A stretch of DNA of 64,000 nt, from positions 1-64,000 of the forward strand of contig JAACJM010000110.1 in NCBI GenBank assembly GCA_013368315.1, given 5' to 3'. Of the stretch, positions 12,091 to 23,815 are shown piece by piece. The stretch comes from Tetrapyrgos nigripes (taxonomy: Eukaryota > Basidiomycota > Agaricomycetes > Agaricales > Campanellaceae). The translations under genes were made by a program, and so were the position numbers. The notes under the pieces are model-generated. The model ran no database searches. It was not told the origin of the DNA and was given only the letters and a program-made list of their open reading frames with translations. Numbering within the stretch: the stretch's first letter is position 1; the number at the start of each line of letters is the position of its first letter.

Positions 12091-14661
12091 CTCGCGGATT
12101 GGATGATCCGCCGATGAGGCCTCGGATAAGGATGGTGGACCCAACCGAAGGATACCATCCTGTACACTCGTCCATCGGAATGGGTCAAGCAGCTTTAAAA
12201 TCTTTGAAAACTTGCACACAAGTTCTTTAGCCGAGACACAACTCTGCCCGGTGAAACACCGGGATGTATGCCATGGTATATTGACACCTTACATCATCAT
12301 GATATCAGATCATTTCCGACTTTCCCCGCTCTGTCTTCCCCTCCACCCTCCAAAAATACTGTCTATCCCTTTCCGTCGAGCGGATGATTTTCTCCGTGTG
12401 ACCTGAACCAGGCTCAAGAACCAGCTCAGATCTATATCTGACTCGGAAGTCAAGGTACATGGGTCATGCCTTGATGATATCAACCAATGTACAGCTTTGC
12501 AAGGGTAGAGCATCCACTCCCAAACTCCGCAGTATTTGTTCACTTTTTTTCGCCAGCCAGACCAGCACCAATTTTAACGTCCTTGGCCATGCCGCACAAC
12601 ATTGCCATAGTAAGTCTCTCCTTCACCTTTCAGGTCATGTCTGACGCCTCTCACAGGTTGGTATATCCGTAGAGATTCCGGGTGGAGACACGTACAACAA
12701 AAACCTCGATCATGCCTCGTTTTTCGAGTTCCTGCTTAAAAGCGGCCAATCCTACACGAATATACCTAACGATCGTTTCAACATTGATGCGTACGTCCTA
12801 CGATATTATGTACCCTTGAAGTTTGACCGTCTCATTTCACCTAATAGATGGCACGGACCAAACGTTGGTAAAATTTCGACGCAGAAAGGTTCATTCCTGA
12901 AAGACATCGAGCTCTTTGACAATGTAGAATTTGGAGTCTCACTCAAGGATGCTCGTGCAATGGCCCCAGCCACACGAAAAGTTCTTGAGCATTCATTCCT
13001 AGCTCTTTACGATTCTGGAATTGACTATCGTGCTCAAAATGTTGGATGTCCCAACGCAGGCAGCACTTATGATATCCTTACGGTTGCTGAGCCAGTGAGT
13101 TGTTCAACCTTTGTTTCTATTCCTGCTTTTGAGCCATTCTTTCTGAAGGATCATTTCGACGCGGAAGGATCATTTGCAGGTGCACCTGCCATGATGTCCA
13201 ACCGTGTTTCTTATCATTTGGATCTCAGAGGGCCTTCCATCCCAAGTGATACCGCTTGCAGTTCTACTTGCACGGCAATGCACATCGCTATCAACTCTAT
13301 AATATGTGGAGACTGTGATGCAGCTGTCGTAGCTGGCTGCCAGCTTGCCCACCAGTAGGAAGCTCGATCTTCTCAACAGCCATTCACTTAGCCCATCTCC
13401 CCAGATTCACAGACTGGTTCAATTACAGTGAAGGACATGTACTCTCGAAGGATGGAAAATGCAAGCCTTTTGACGCTTCAGCCGACGGGTATGCTGAACT
13501 CTACCCTGAGTCTATTGTACTGACATTCCACACAGGTTCTCCCGAGGTGAAGCTGTCGCAGCTATCGTTCTTAAACCTCTTCAGGATGCTGTCAGAGACG
13601 GAGACCATGTATATGCAGTGGTAAGCTGTCAATAAGCACTTGTACAACCTGGTAATATATTGAGTACTAATCCTTTTTGTTCTAGGTTCAGGGGACGGCG
13701 GTCAATGCAGCAGGCTCTCTTGGTCCACCGAATGCACCTGTCGCTGAAGCACAGCAAGATGCCATGTTGAAAGCCTTTCATCGATCTAAGCGTTCCCCTC
13801 AAGAGGTAGATTACGTTGAATGTCACGCAACAGGTAAATCATTCACCTTCTTTCAATCAACGTTTCTAAATAGGTTTTACGCAGGCACTGCAAAAGGCGA
13901 TCCCACTGAAGTCAACTGGGTTGGACGTCAGTACGGAAGAAATGATCAGCTCACGATTGGCAGCGTGAAGGGGAACGTAGGGTGAGTCTGAAGATACCAT
14001 AACCCGTTTTATTCTGTTTACTGATTTCTGCCATCACAGACATACCGAGATATGTTCGTTCCTTGTCTCCCTATCCAAAGTCCTCTCAATGTTTGAACAC
14101 GGTGTTATTCCGCCGAACGTCAATCTGTCTACGCTTAACCCCGCTATCGATTGGGAAGCCTACAAGCTTCAGGTCCCTCTAACCATCAGCCCTTTGTCAT
14201 GCCGTTCTGGAACCACCTCTCTCGTCGGAATGGCTAGCTCAGGCATCGGAGGCTCCAATGCGCATGTCGTCCTTGAAAGTCCTCCTATCCATAGCACTGT
14301 GGACACCTGTTATGATGTTTCGAAACCTGCCCTGTTTGTGGCAGGAGGTCTCTCCCCGCGATCCGCAAACTCCATCATGACATCTGCCTTACAAGCGGCT
14401 GCGAAGAACCCCAAAGTGATTGGAGATCTAGCAGTCCATCTCGGTCGACGCGCACGTCAAATGACTTGGAGAACGTTCACTCTTGTCAGCAAGGAACAAG
14501 CCTTATCTGTGGAGTTCCCTTCACCGGTGTTAGCTCCACAGGCTCGGCCTAAAGTCGTCTTTGTTTTTTCGGGACAAGGGCCACAATATAGCGATAGTGA
14601 GCGATTATAGCTTGATTTTTAGCACTATGCTAATGAAACCTTGACAGTGGGCCGCGAACTG

Positions 14662-15855
14662 TTACGAGGCCTCTTAAAGGCCGAGTTAACTTAGGTCGAC
14701 TTTTGCAATCTTCCCACGCCTGCAGATTTATATTGCGGTCTCTACGACAACCGAATTGCGGTCTGGACCGGGTCCAAGGACTATGTAATGACGTCGACAA
14801 CGACGACGTCATGCCAGCGTCATGCTTCATGGGATATACGGTGTGTCCACGGCTTTCTCTCCGGAAGTATAGTCATACTATCTGCTGTTTGCCTGCACTC
14901 ACCGCCCTACTTCTTCAGCCTCGACGCCCTCGTGATTCTTGCCTCTCCACCGTCCATTTAATTTACCTTAGAAATCGTTTTCATGGTTTCAAACTCCGAG
15001 TCCCACCCCTATTAGCTGGCGCTTGTCAAGCGCTCATTCGGAGTCATCTGGCATGATGGTCGAGAATCTCATGACGTCGTAAATGGTTTTCTTGGACCAG
15101 CTGTAACCAATGCGTCCTTGTCTTCTCCCCGTTCCTCACTGCGTCCAGGTCCCTTCACCAGTGTTCTGCTCATGATTCCTGCACTTTTCAACCTACACAA
15201 TACCAGGGTTGGTCATAGACTAACTAATACCTGTCAGTTCAAACCAAAGTCTGGACTCTGTCAATGCTGGTCTATACTGCGGTTGACAGATAACTGAGGA
15301 AAGATTCCTACAGAGTGCTTGCTGCCCAGAATGGCAAGGCTGGAAATGGCCAACTGCGGCCAGATGCCATCAGGCAACGGCATGTTCCAGCAAGGCCTGA
15401 TCTACTTACTGATTGACCAGTGTCAATTGGCTAAACCCAAAATATATAGTCCAGACCATAGTCAATAGTTGAGCACTGACTCTCTCTCTTTGCTTTGCCC
15501 TCCTTCTCCCCATCTCGTATGCATGTTGCTTGAGCCAGACCCAGTTTTACCAATGTTCCCTCCAGTTGGTTGCCAGTGGGTAATTGTAGACTATATACCT
15601 GAGGGAAGCCAAAATGTGTCTCGAAAAATATTACCACACAATGATTGTGCACAGATAAGTGCAGTCTGTTTAAACTGCAATCAGTGTTCACTGCTCTTCA
15701 TCCACTGTTATGCTTAATACCATACTTATTTTTCTGATAATACTCTGACAGTAGCAATTACATACTTAATGTAAGAATATTGTGATATTAGTAGACTTTA
15801 TTGAGGGAAAGAGGCCTCGTAATTTGCCATGCAAAGCAGTGGCCCCTTTCCCCAG
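14662..15855 (+). mobile_element. Insertion 1 in the AT domain: asymmetric-end element, about 1.19 kb
   Basis: Splits the AT between GREL (before 14662) and FATFPVF (after 15855). Left end (A end) TTACGAGGCCTC; right end (B end, read inward on the minus strand) TGGGGAAAGGGGCCACTG, with the TTACGAGGCC repeat lying 32 bp inside the terminus. The A end aligns by eye for about 60-100 bp with the right end of the 20656-21304 insertion (GAGTTAACTTAGG, CACGCCTGCA), and the B end with its left end. No target duplication beyond one ambiguous G. No coding capacity, so it is non-autonomous. Family not recognised. Confidence 0.8.
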
Positions 15856-18017
15856 TTTGCTACCTTCCCCGTATTCCGAGACAGTGTTATTCAGTCAGAT
15901 CGCATCTTCAAAAGGATCGTCGGGAAGTCCTTGATATACGATTACGGACTCTTCGGCCCACACCGATCATCCATTCCTCTTCCAGATCCATGGCCCGCAG
16001 ACCTTACCCTGCCCTCGTTGGCAGTATTCCAAGTGGCAATGTTTGAGCTTCTCATTCACGTCGGAGTTGAACCCGACATGGTGATGGGTCACTCTGCCGG
16101 GGAGACTACGTTGTTATATGGCTCTGGTGGTGGATCCAGAGAGATGGTCATCGAACTCGCCATTGCTCGTGGTATTGCCTTCCGTTCTATCGAGGAAGCT
16201 AGTGGTACCATGGCTGCATTGTCGTGCACTGCTGCAGATGCTTCACGGCTTATTCGACTTGCGCACTGCGACGGTGTGGATATTGCTTGCTATAATTCTT
16301 CGTCAGCAGTTGCGATCTCCGGGAACGGGAAAGAAATTGACCAGGTCTTATCGTTCGCAGCAGCCGAGGGTATCACGGCGACCAAGTTGAAGACCAAGGT
16401 CCCTGTCCATTCGGCCATGATGGAGCTCTGTCGTGTCCAATACCAGTCCCTCGTTGGTGACGTCTTCGCCCAATACAATGGGGCTCGGAAACCACAAATA
16501 CCGACAATATCCACACTGACCGGGAAATCTCTCTTTTCTGCCTTTGACGCAAAGTATTTCTGGGACAACGCTCGGTCAGCAGTCAGGTTCACGGATGCGA
16601 TGGAAACTGCTACACGCATGATTCCCAATTCGGTGTTCATCGAAATTTCTCCACATCCTGTGCTCTCTTCGTACATTCAGGACCAAACCGCACTTCCGCA
16701 TCAAGTTCTTTCTTGTGCGTGTCGTCCTCGTAAAGAGCAAGGTCCTGCAGAGCTCTCTGCGTTCTTGCAGATGCTCGGTAACTTGACCATTTATGGCTAC
16801 AACGCAGTTCATTTCCATCGAGTGCATCCTTCTCAGCAAAGCAAAAAGTCCAGGGATAGGAGCTCATTCATGGAATATCCTTTTGCTCGCAAGGCCTTTC
16901 CACTTTATTCCGACATGCCATCAATGCAGAAACAGCTAGAGCCTCATAATGGACCTCTCAATCACAAGTACTTAAGGATCAATCAAGATACGCATCCATC
17001 CCTTGCAGAACACATCATTCGAGGAGAACCAATAATGCCGGCAGGAGGGTTCATTGAGATGGTATGTTGTCTGTTTAATCTCATCATGTTCTAGCGCTTA
17101 ACTCTGGCTTAGGTATTTGAGTTCGGTGCAACTTGCTTGATCAATGTCGAATTTCGATCCATTCTTTCCATAGCTGCTGAGAAGCCTATTCCAGTGCAGG
17201 TAGCCTTGGACGGATGCCATTGGACTGTCGCGTCTTCCGGGGTAAGAAGCTCATCCAAGTACTCTGTACGTACTTCTATCTAATTATCAGTGACATATAT
17301 CTTCAGAATCTGCACGCAGAGGGTTATTTGACGTACGACCATCCCTCTCGTTTGCCGAATTTGGATCTACCGAGTATTCAGCGACGCTGTGAAGCACATC
17401 ATTCGATTTGTAAGTGGACTCCTCATTCTTAGCCAGCTGAGCTCATAATGAACATGCCTTTCCCTCAATTAGCTATGTATCCCGCTCTCGAATACGCGTT
17501 AAATTATGGGCCTTCGTATAAGCGTGTTATTGAAGTCCATCTCAATCAAGAAGAGGCTCTTGTGGTGATGAAAGGCCTGACTGAAGATATTTTCAAGTAA
17601 GTACTACACACAAGAGTAGTAATCGGAGCTGACTTTCATTAGTGATGATGACTACATCCTCCATCCCGTGGTTTTGGACGCCTCTCTGCATGTTCTATGC
17701 TATTCGCAATTCCATGCAAATCTGGACGCCAACGTATACTATCTGCCTGACCGGATAGGACGAGTGATACTTCATCATCCATCCAAGGCAAAATATTTCC
17801 CCTCCACGCGTTTATTCGTACACCACAAGATTGTAGGCTGGTTGCCTGGTATGTGCGAGATTGTCAGTTATCTACATATCTCGTAACTGATACGTTTAAA
17901 TGGCGACAGATCGAATTATCTCGGACGTTGCTATTGCAGATGAAGATGGCGTGATTTTGTGTTCACTCGAGGGGTTAGAAGTTGCAGTGCATTTCATGCA
18001 TCATGTTTCCACACACA

Positions 18018-18682
18018 CCGAAAAGGGACAAATTTCCGCTCGACGGATACATGACCGGATACGTGTATGAAAACGAGATATATTTGGAATCTAGATATAA
18101 GTACAAAAAGATGATGTATCTGTAAGCTAGATATTTGATCAGAAAGTTGCTATATAAGGATGAATTTTTAGTATATTTGATTGGTGTGCAGACATATTCT
18201 GTATCAAAGCTATTGAAAGAACTACAAAAAGACCTCAAATCAGGATTCCAGACATGATTACAGATATGTGTCCGAAAAGACAATAAGTCCGGATTCTGGA
18301 CAAGGGTCCCGATAGTAGTCCTGGCAGATGAACTGATAGATCAGAATGAATGCTATAAAAATATCAGTATTACGGACATATAAACTATACGCACCCATAT
18401 CTGGAAGCCGGATGTATTATCTTTTCAGACGCATATCTGTAACTATATCCGGATTCTCGATTCTCGGTCTTTTTGTACTTCTTTTAATAGCTTTGATACA
18501 TAATATGTCTACACACCAATCAAATATACTAAAAGGCATACCTATATAGCAACTTTCTGTTCAAATATCTAGCTTACTGATACATCATCTTTTTGTACTT
18601 ATATCTAGTTTCCAGATATATCTCATTCTCGTACACATATCCGGTCACAGATCCGTCGAGCGGAAATTTGTCCCTTTTCGGC
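18018..18682. mobile_element. Insertion 2 in the PKS: 665-bp foldback MITE
   Basis: Very long inverted repeats. The left arm (18018-18240, starting CCGAAAAGGGACAAATTTCC) and the complement of the right arm (18470-18682) match at roughly 90 percent by eye over about 220 bp, with a short spacer. It interrupts the PKS between DH and the decayed MT region, where the left frame ends EVAVHFMHHV. A related fragment lies at 42655-42745. No coding capacity; the superfamily is not determined because the target duplication is unclear. Confidence 0.8.
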
Positions 18683-20655
18683 GTGACACCAGATCGTTTC
18701 TACGACGTTGTCAATCAACCTCACTCCATCATCAACGTACTTTCATGTGATCCATCGGACCTGCTGAGTGATTCGCTCGAGGCATCGTTGAACAAAAGAT
18801 TATCTCAAGTACAAGTGAGCCCGCGTTTCACAATTATCTCTGATTCGGGACTGACAACTCTTGAGATCTTGAACTTAGCAACCGACATTCTATCCAAATC
18901 TGATTTCTCGCATGCCTCATTGAGATTCCTTCAAGAATATCTTTGCTGGCTGAGTTCTCTGAAGCAGTTCGTCAACATATTCATTGTCGGTCTTGAAGGT
19001 GACGATTTCATTCTCCATCGCTAGTACGTTGTTAGACTAATAGTGCATTTGCTTCAGACTCAACGGCTGGGCTGAGTTCTGACCTTACTCAGCTATTGTC
19101 ACTGGACCTAGGAGCTACCATCGCCTATTATCTTTACAACAGCTCCCAGCCCCTAGACTGCAAATGCACGTGGGTGCATGGCCGATACGGTGCAGTCGAC
19201 TTCCTTCAGCCACTTCAGCCTCAAGGGTTACATCCGCATTCTTTTGACATGGTGGTGATATTTGCGGAGTCCGGCCAATTTTCCATGGACTCTGAATCCG
19301 AGTCGATCTTCGCATTTTCACGCCAGCTGCTTTCTCCGGGTGGTTGTGTATTTCTCCTGACGCTGTCTGGACCACAAATGGCTTCTCCCTCCTACCCCAG
19401 CCCAGAAACACTGGACACACTCCAGAGATCTGCCGAAGAAGCGGGTTTCATGAGTCTTTACCGAGACATTCACGACTTCGCGGAAGGTCAATCATCCTTC
19501 TTTCTGGCGAGGTTCCGACCATCTTTGAACGACGCCGTGTTCTTAACCATGCCAGGTGCCGCAGACCCACTTATTTATACCTATCATGAAGGTCGTGAAA
19601 TCGATCTGCAATGGTTTTTGAGTGGCCTGGATCAGACCAAAGCATTGGACATCTGGATCGCTGCTCTCTGTGGCCGTGAAGGAGATCAGGCATCTGGACT
19701 TATTCGAGTCCTTCACCTAGAGTATCCAGCATGGCGACTTAGACTCGCTGTATTCCCATCGTCGTTCAGCAAGAAAAGAAGAGCTGATTTCATTCGCACG
19801 CTTCCCGTATACTTGGAAGGCGAATTGGAGATCATCGTCACAGAGTCAGGGGGTGTGCTTGTCCCTCGAGTCATTTCCTGCCCCTCAGGAAAGTCACGAG
19901 CTGTTCATGCTGACGCAATTCCTCCCATTCCATCTTCTAAATTGATTGCAGTGGTGAAAATCGTTGCTGCTGTCTCCTTTGGTAACGGATATGGGTTTGT
20001 GGGAAAGGTGGATGGTGGGAATGCGGACTACCAAGGCTGTTTAGTGGGTGGTATAACCGAGAGTATCTCAGGCAGTTGGATCACAGTAGAAGTGGCGCAT
20101 CTTTTCTTGCTGCATGAAGTCTATAAAGTGTTCCTTGAGTCAATCCGGGCTTTAGACACTGGGTTGGCAGTAGCAGCTCTTGCTCCCTCGTTATCCGCAT
20201 TCAATCAACCGACCTGCCTTGATGGGGTTCGCGTACTTCTGACTCACAAAAGTTCGTCGATAGGTCGTGTGGTCAGCATGATCTACAAGGCCAGAGGAGC
20301 CTGCGTAGTTGAGGTTGAAGCAGATTTGAACATTTTCAGCCTGTCCTCGCTTCGTAAAGAACCATTCGACTTGGTCGTATCAGGGCACACAAATTCCCAA
20401 TTCCGTCAAATATCCCAAATCTTACTGCGGAAAAAGTCTGGCCGACTCTTCTTATGGGACGCCAAAGATAGTGGTCTTTGTAGTATCACTCAGCAAGAAC
20501 CGTACACTATCCGTGATGCCTTGTCATCAGCCTTCCCACTCCTGCATGGTACTTCACTGCACGAGGAAATTGCGACACACACCGAAATCGACGTAGAGCA
20601 TCACTTCACGAGTATTAACACAACGCAACAACTGTTTGATCCCGACAAAACATAC

Positions 20656-21304
20656 TGGGGAAAGATGCCACTGCTTCGCATGGCAAGTTACGAGGCCCAT
20701 AGTAGGGTTGCAGCGTTAGCCATATTAGGAATATCATACTGTGGTTATTCAGTAGAGATTCACTGTAAGAACAAGATAAGTAATCATGCAATCAATGCCT
20801 ATTCGTACTTAGAACCCCAGTGTTTATATTGCTCGGCTTGTACAACCGAATAAAGGCAGGGCACGTTGCCGTTTAGCTGCTGTCAAGCCGGGCAACCGAG
20901 TTAATTAAATCGTGGCGTTTTCTGATGGCCTACACACTAAAACCTCGCTATATTCTTGAACCGCGTTGTAGCTGATCATGATTGCAAAAACAGGGCTGAC
21001 CAATTGACGGACGGCGCGTACTTGTATGCTTGTGTATTGGCTACATAAATACATACATATCGCGGGGTGAAGGCGAAAGGACTTAGGAAAATCCGACGGG
21101 ACTTGGGTTATGTCATTGTTTGTTCATGGTTGACGACAGCTTGAGTCGGATCGAAAAGCCGATGCGTCGTGAGTCTAGACCGATCATTCTTGGATCATTC
21201 GGTTGTCGGCATCATAGACTGGCCAATAGAAATTGCAGGCGTGGAAAAGTTGCGATTGAATTGCAAAGGTCGCCTAAGTTAACTCAGCCTAAAGGCCTCG
21301 TAAC
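20656..21304 (-). mobile_element. Insertion 3 in the KR domain: same family as insertion 1, opposite orientation
   Basis: The PKS frame reads DPDKTY up to 20655 and resumes directly after 21304 with YLV...IGNLG, the KR cofactor loop, so the boundaries are exact to one base. Left end TGGGGAAAGATGCCACTGC (B end), right end the complement of GTTACGAGGCCTTTAGGC (A end). It shares both ends with insertion 1 but has a different, shorter interior and inverse orientation. A single ambiguous C is the only possible target duplication. Non-coding. Confidence 0.8.
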
Positions 21305-21811
21305 TTTTATTTGGTGGAATAGGGAACCTGGGTCCCCATGTTGCATTATGGATGTACAATGTATGCTTTCTCATCATATCTGCTCTTCTCAAGGTTGATA
21401 TCAATGCTTTAGTGCGGTGCCCGTCATATCGCTCTGACGTCTCGCGGTGGCGAGACTACACTGTCGCGTGATGGCAACCAGTGGGCTCGCAGGGTGGTAC
21501 AATATCTTCATACTCGCCCTGAGCTTCGATTGCGTCTGGAAAAGACCGATGCCGGTGACAAATATTAGCTCCAGAAGTACTTGGCCTCCGTGGTACCTGC
21601 AGTGGCGGGTTGCTTCATTTTCACCGGTGCCAAAGCCGATGCATTCTTCATGAACATCAATCCAGCAGAATACGAACATGTTCGCAATGCAACATCGAGA
21701 GTTTGTGATGCTTTGATGAAGGCTGCAGATGTTTCGCAATGGCAATTTTGGTACATTTTTCCTCAGTATCCGCAGTCTTCGGAAATGCGGGCCAGGCAAA
21801 TTACAGCTCGT

Positions 21812-23642
21812 GAGTTCCCTCATCAACGCCACCCTGTGACGCGGCAATTTTGTAAAATACTAGGTTGTTCCATAGATAGCTTCATATAGAAAATGACGGT
21901 TATTCCTATGCTCACAACCGACTCTTTTTTATAAAAGCCCTGCTAAATAACCTAGGCCAAGACAGAGACTCATATGACTGGTGCTCTGGGCTGGATGGTA
22001 TGGACCAAGGTCCATCGCTGCCTGTCCGTCCTCAAGGCTTCCAAACTTGGCTTTGGCCTCGCAATCAGCTTGGACGGCCACTTTACAAAACGAGTATCTC
22101 AACGCATCGCGTTGAACCGTTACATCATACTGCAGGCGGGTTTGCGGTTGGGCACATATTTGGGTAGCACACAAATAGACCTATCATTACTTTGTACATA
22201 TGATTGGTTAATAGATTGAAAAAACTCCACGCCGCCAACATGCGTGCCGTCTGCTACAGTGGTACCAGGTTGTGGCGGGGTGGGGCTCATCACAGGTAGA
22301 TGTTGTACGCTGGCCCGGCTCTATACGTCGGAACGAAAAAGTCAGCCAGACGGGAAAAGACAAACAACAAATGAAAGACGCACCATCCCATGACCAGTAT
22401 GCCCCGCACACACCCATAGTCCCGGTTTGCCCGGTCTGGGTCTGATGAGGAGAAGGCCATCAGAGGTCTACACGGTAAAAAAAGTCAGTATAAAAAGCCA
22501 AGAGAAAGCAACTCGAAGGGAAGTAAAAAACAAAACAGAGAAGAAATAAAAAGAAACACTCACAAACCCTACAATCCCCCTCAGTCTCCATTAATGATCC
22601 ACTCCCCGTTGCAGTCCTGCCTTTACAGTGTGTTCAGTTCCCTATAAAAAGGTGTCATGTAAATGGAGGGTTGAAGGGACAACGTTACTCACCACTCTCC
22701 TTTGCTCCTTCATAACCCATTTCCTCACTGCATCTGTAACAGTCTTAAACCCACTCAACCCATTATTAATCCGGTATATTCCCTGGGTGGTACCCATTTA
22801 ATCAACTCCTTCTGTCTGTACTTCCTCCAAACATGACATTCCATCAGACGGGCGGCGGCGGCGAAGGGCTGATTGAAAAGAGAGCATTATTTGAGACAAA
22901 TATGCCATGGTTATTCGGAACTGGAGAGTGCAGGTGTGGAAGTATGAGTTACGGAAGTATGAGACACGTAGTACTACTAGTAGGACGCACCGTAAAAGTT
23001 GACGGCTATGTATGGCCAGGCGTTGCAAATGAGGCAGTATTTTCAAGGAGAGAGGTCCTCTATACATGTGGGTGTCCGTCATCATCCTTTGTGAAAGCAG
23101 AAGAAGAGCGGAGGAGATACGCTGGCGGTTGGACGATGATGACGCGTCATTGGAAACGCCGAATTACAGTCGAATTAAAGTCGAACTCTTGATTCCCACG
23201 CCTTTCAAGAGCGCTTAGCACGCCATCTCGGTCTTTGTTTCGATTGGTGTTGCATCGACAGAGCGTTTTATACCTCGGAGAAGTTCGGGATAGGCTTGGG
23301 TTATGTATGAAAACTCCCTGAATATTTTTTGTTATTATAATTTGAGTGATACACAATATACTTGCATGTTGACACAAACTCTCATAAAATGGTCAATCTG
23401 AGACGTTCATCTTGGATTAGAGGTATCATCTAGTACTACAGAAATCCTCAAAAAATAGAAAAAATGTCGTGAATAGCATATCAATCAGTAATACCAGGTA
23501 TCCAGCTATATTACAGCCATTTGCAATTGGCAGAACCTTAAAAGCACCTGGGATGCGAAAACTTCAAAAAAGCGCATCATCCCAAAGCTCAAACATATAC
23601 TGCACTTGCTAAACCCCATGCCATATTAGTCTTGTGGTTATC
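21812..23642. other. No recognisable gene (region after the PKS break)
   Basis: An ACP would be expected here if the PKS were full length, but no DSL phosphopantetheine motif is visible on the plus strand. Short frames on both strands (for example 21929-22174 minus, 22833-23192 plus) have no motif. It may contain unrecognised debris. Confidence 0.45.
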
Positions 23643-23681
23643 TATAGGCGTGGGCGCTAGCGGAAAGTTATGACATAATCA
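23643..23681 (+). repeat. Left 39-bp terminal inverted repeat
   Basis: Contains two short palindromes, CGCTAGCG and TTATGACATAA, and ends CATAATCA. One base differs from the right copy (CGG versus CGA after GCTAG). Confidence 0.92.
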
Positions 23682-23815
23682 TGCACGCTCCCACGCCCTT
23701 TATCCATTTGTGGTCAGTGTGTCTTATCTCTCTACCATCATCTCGAGCGTCTCCTTGGATGTATCTATCGTTCTTTCTATTCAAGAGACTCTCTGTATAG
23801 ATTTCCTCACTTAAT

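Larger units (their letters stand above)
10857..12588. other. Divergent intergenic region between trans-ER and PKS
   Basis: No gene seen. It separates two divergently transcribed cluster genes and should hold both promoters. It also holds a dispersed (TATC)n repeat (11304-11346), a TA-flanked MITE (11692-11981) and a (GATTCT)n run. No regulator binding site could be named from the sequence. Confidence 0.5.
12589..21811 (+). pseudogene. Highly reducing polyketide synthase, interrupted by three insertions
   Basis: Type I iterative PKS. Exons start at ATG 12589 (MPHNIAI, intron 12610-12656, VGISVEIPGG). KS: active-site Cys in DTACSS (about 13250), His in VECHATG and in GNVGHTE (about 13980/14040). 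AT: FVFSGQGPQ (about 14570), then after insertion 1 FPVFRDSV and GHSAGE (about 16085), ending ISPHPVLSSY. DH: His in HPSLAEHI (about 16995) and Asp in HPVVLDASLHV (about 17670). 18690-20650 carries a decayed methyltransferase region and a degenerate ER-like region (LLTHKSSSIGRVV). KR: IGNLG (about 21320), TSRGG, VFGNAGQANYSS (about 21780). Apart from the insertions at 14662-15855, 18018-18682 and 20656-21304, and an apparent missing base near 21315, the exons splice in frame. No ACP follows. A trans-ER and a monooxygenase gene lie next to it. The product is unknown. Confidence 0.88.

Noticed and set aside
15760..15830. Taking the PKS AT restart at 15829 as a gene start
   Set aside because: The Met at 15829 falls within the B end of insertion 1; the PKS sequence itself resumes only after 15855.
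21929..22174. 81-codon minus frame after the PKS as a gene
   Set aside because: No recognisable motif, short, and overlaps an equally long plus frame.
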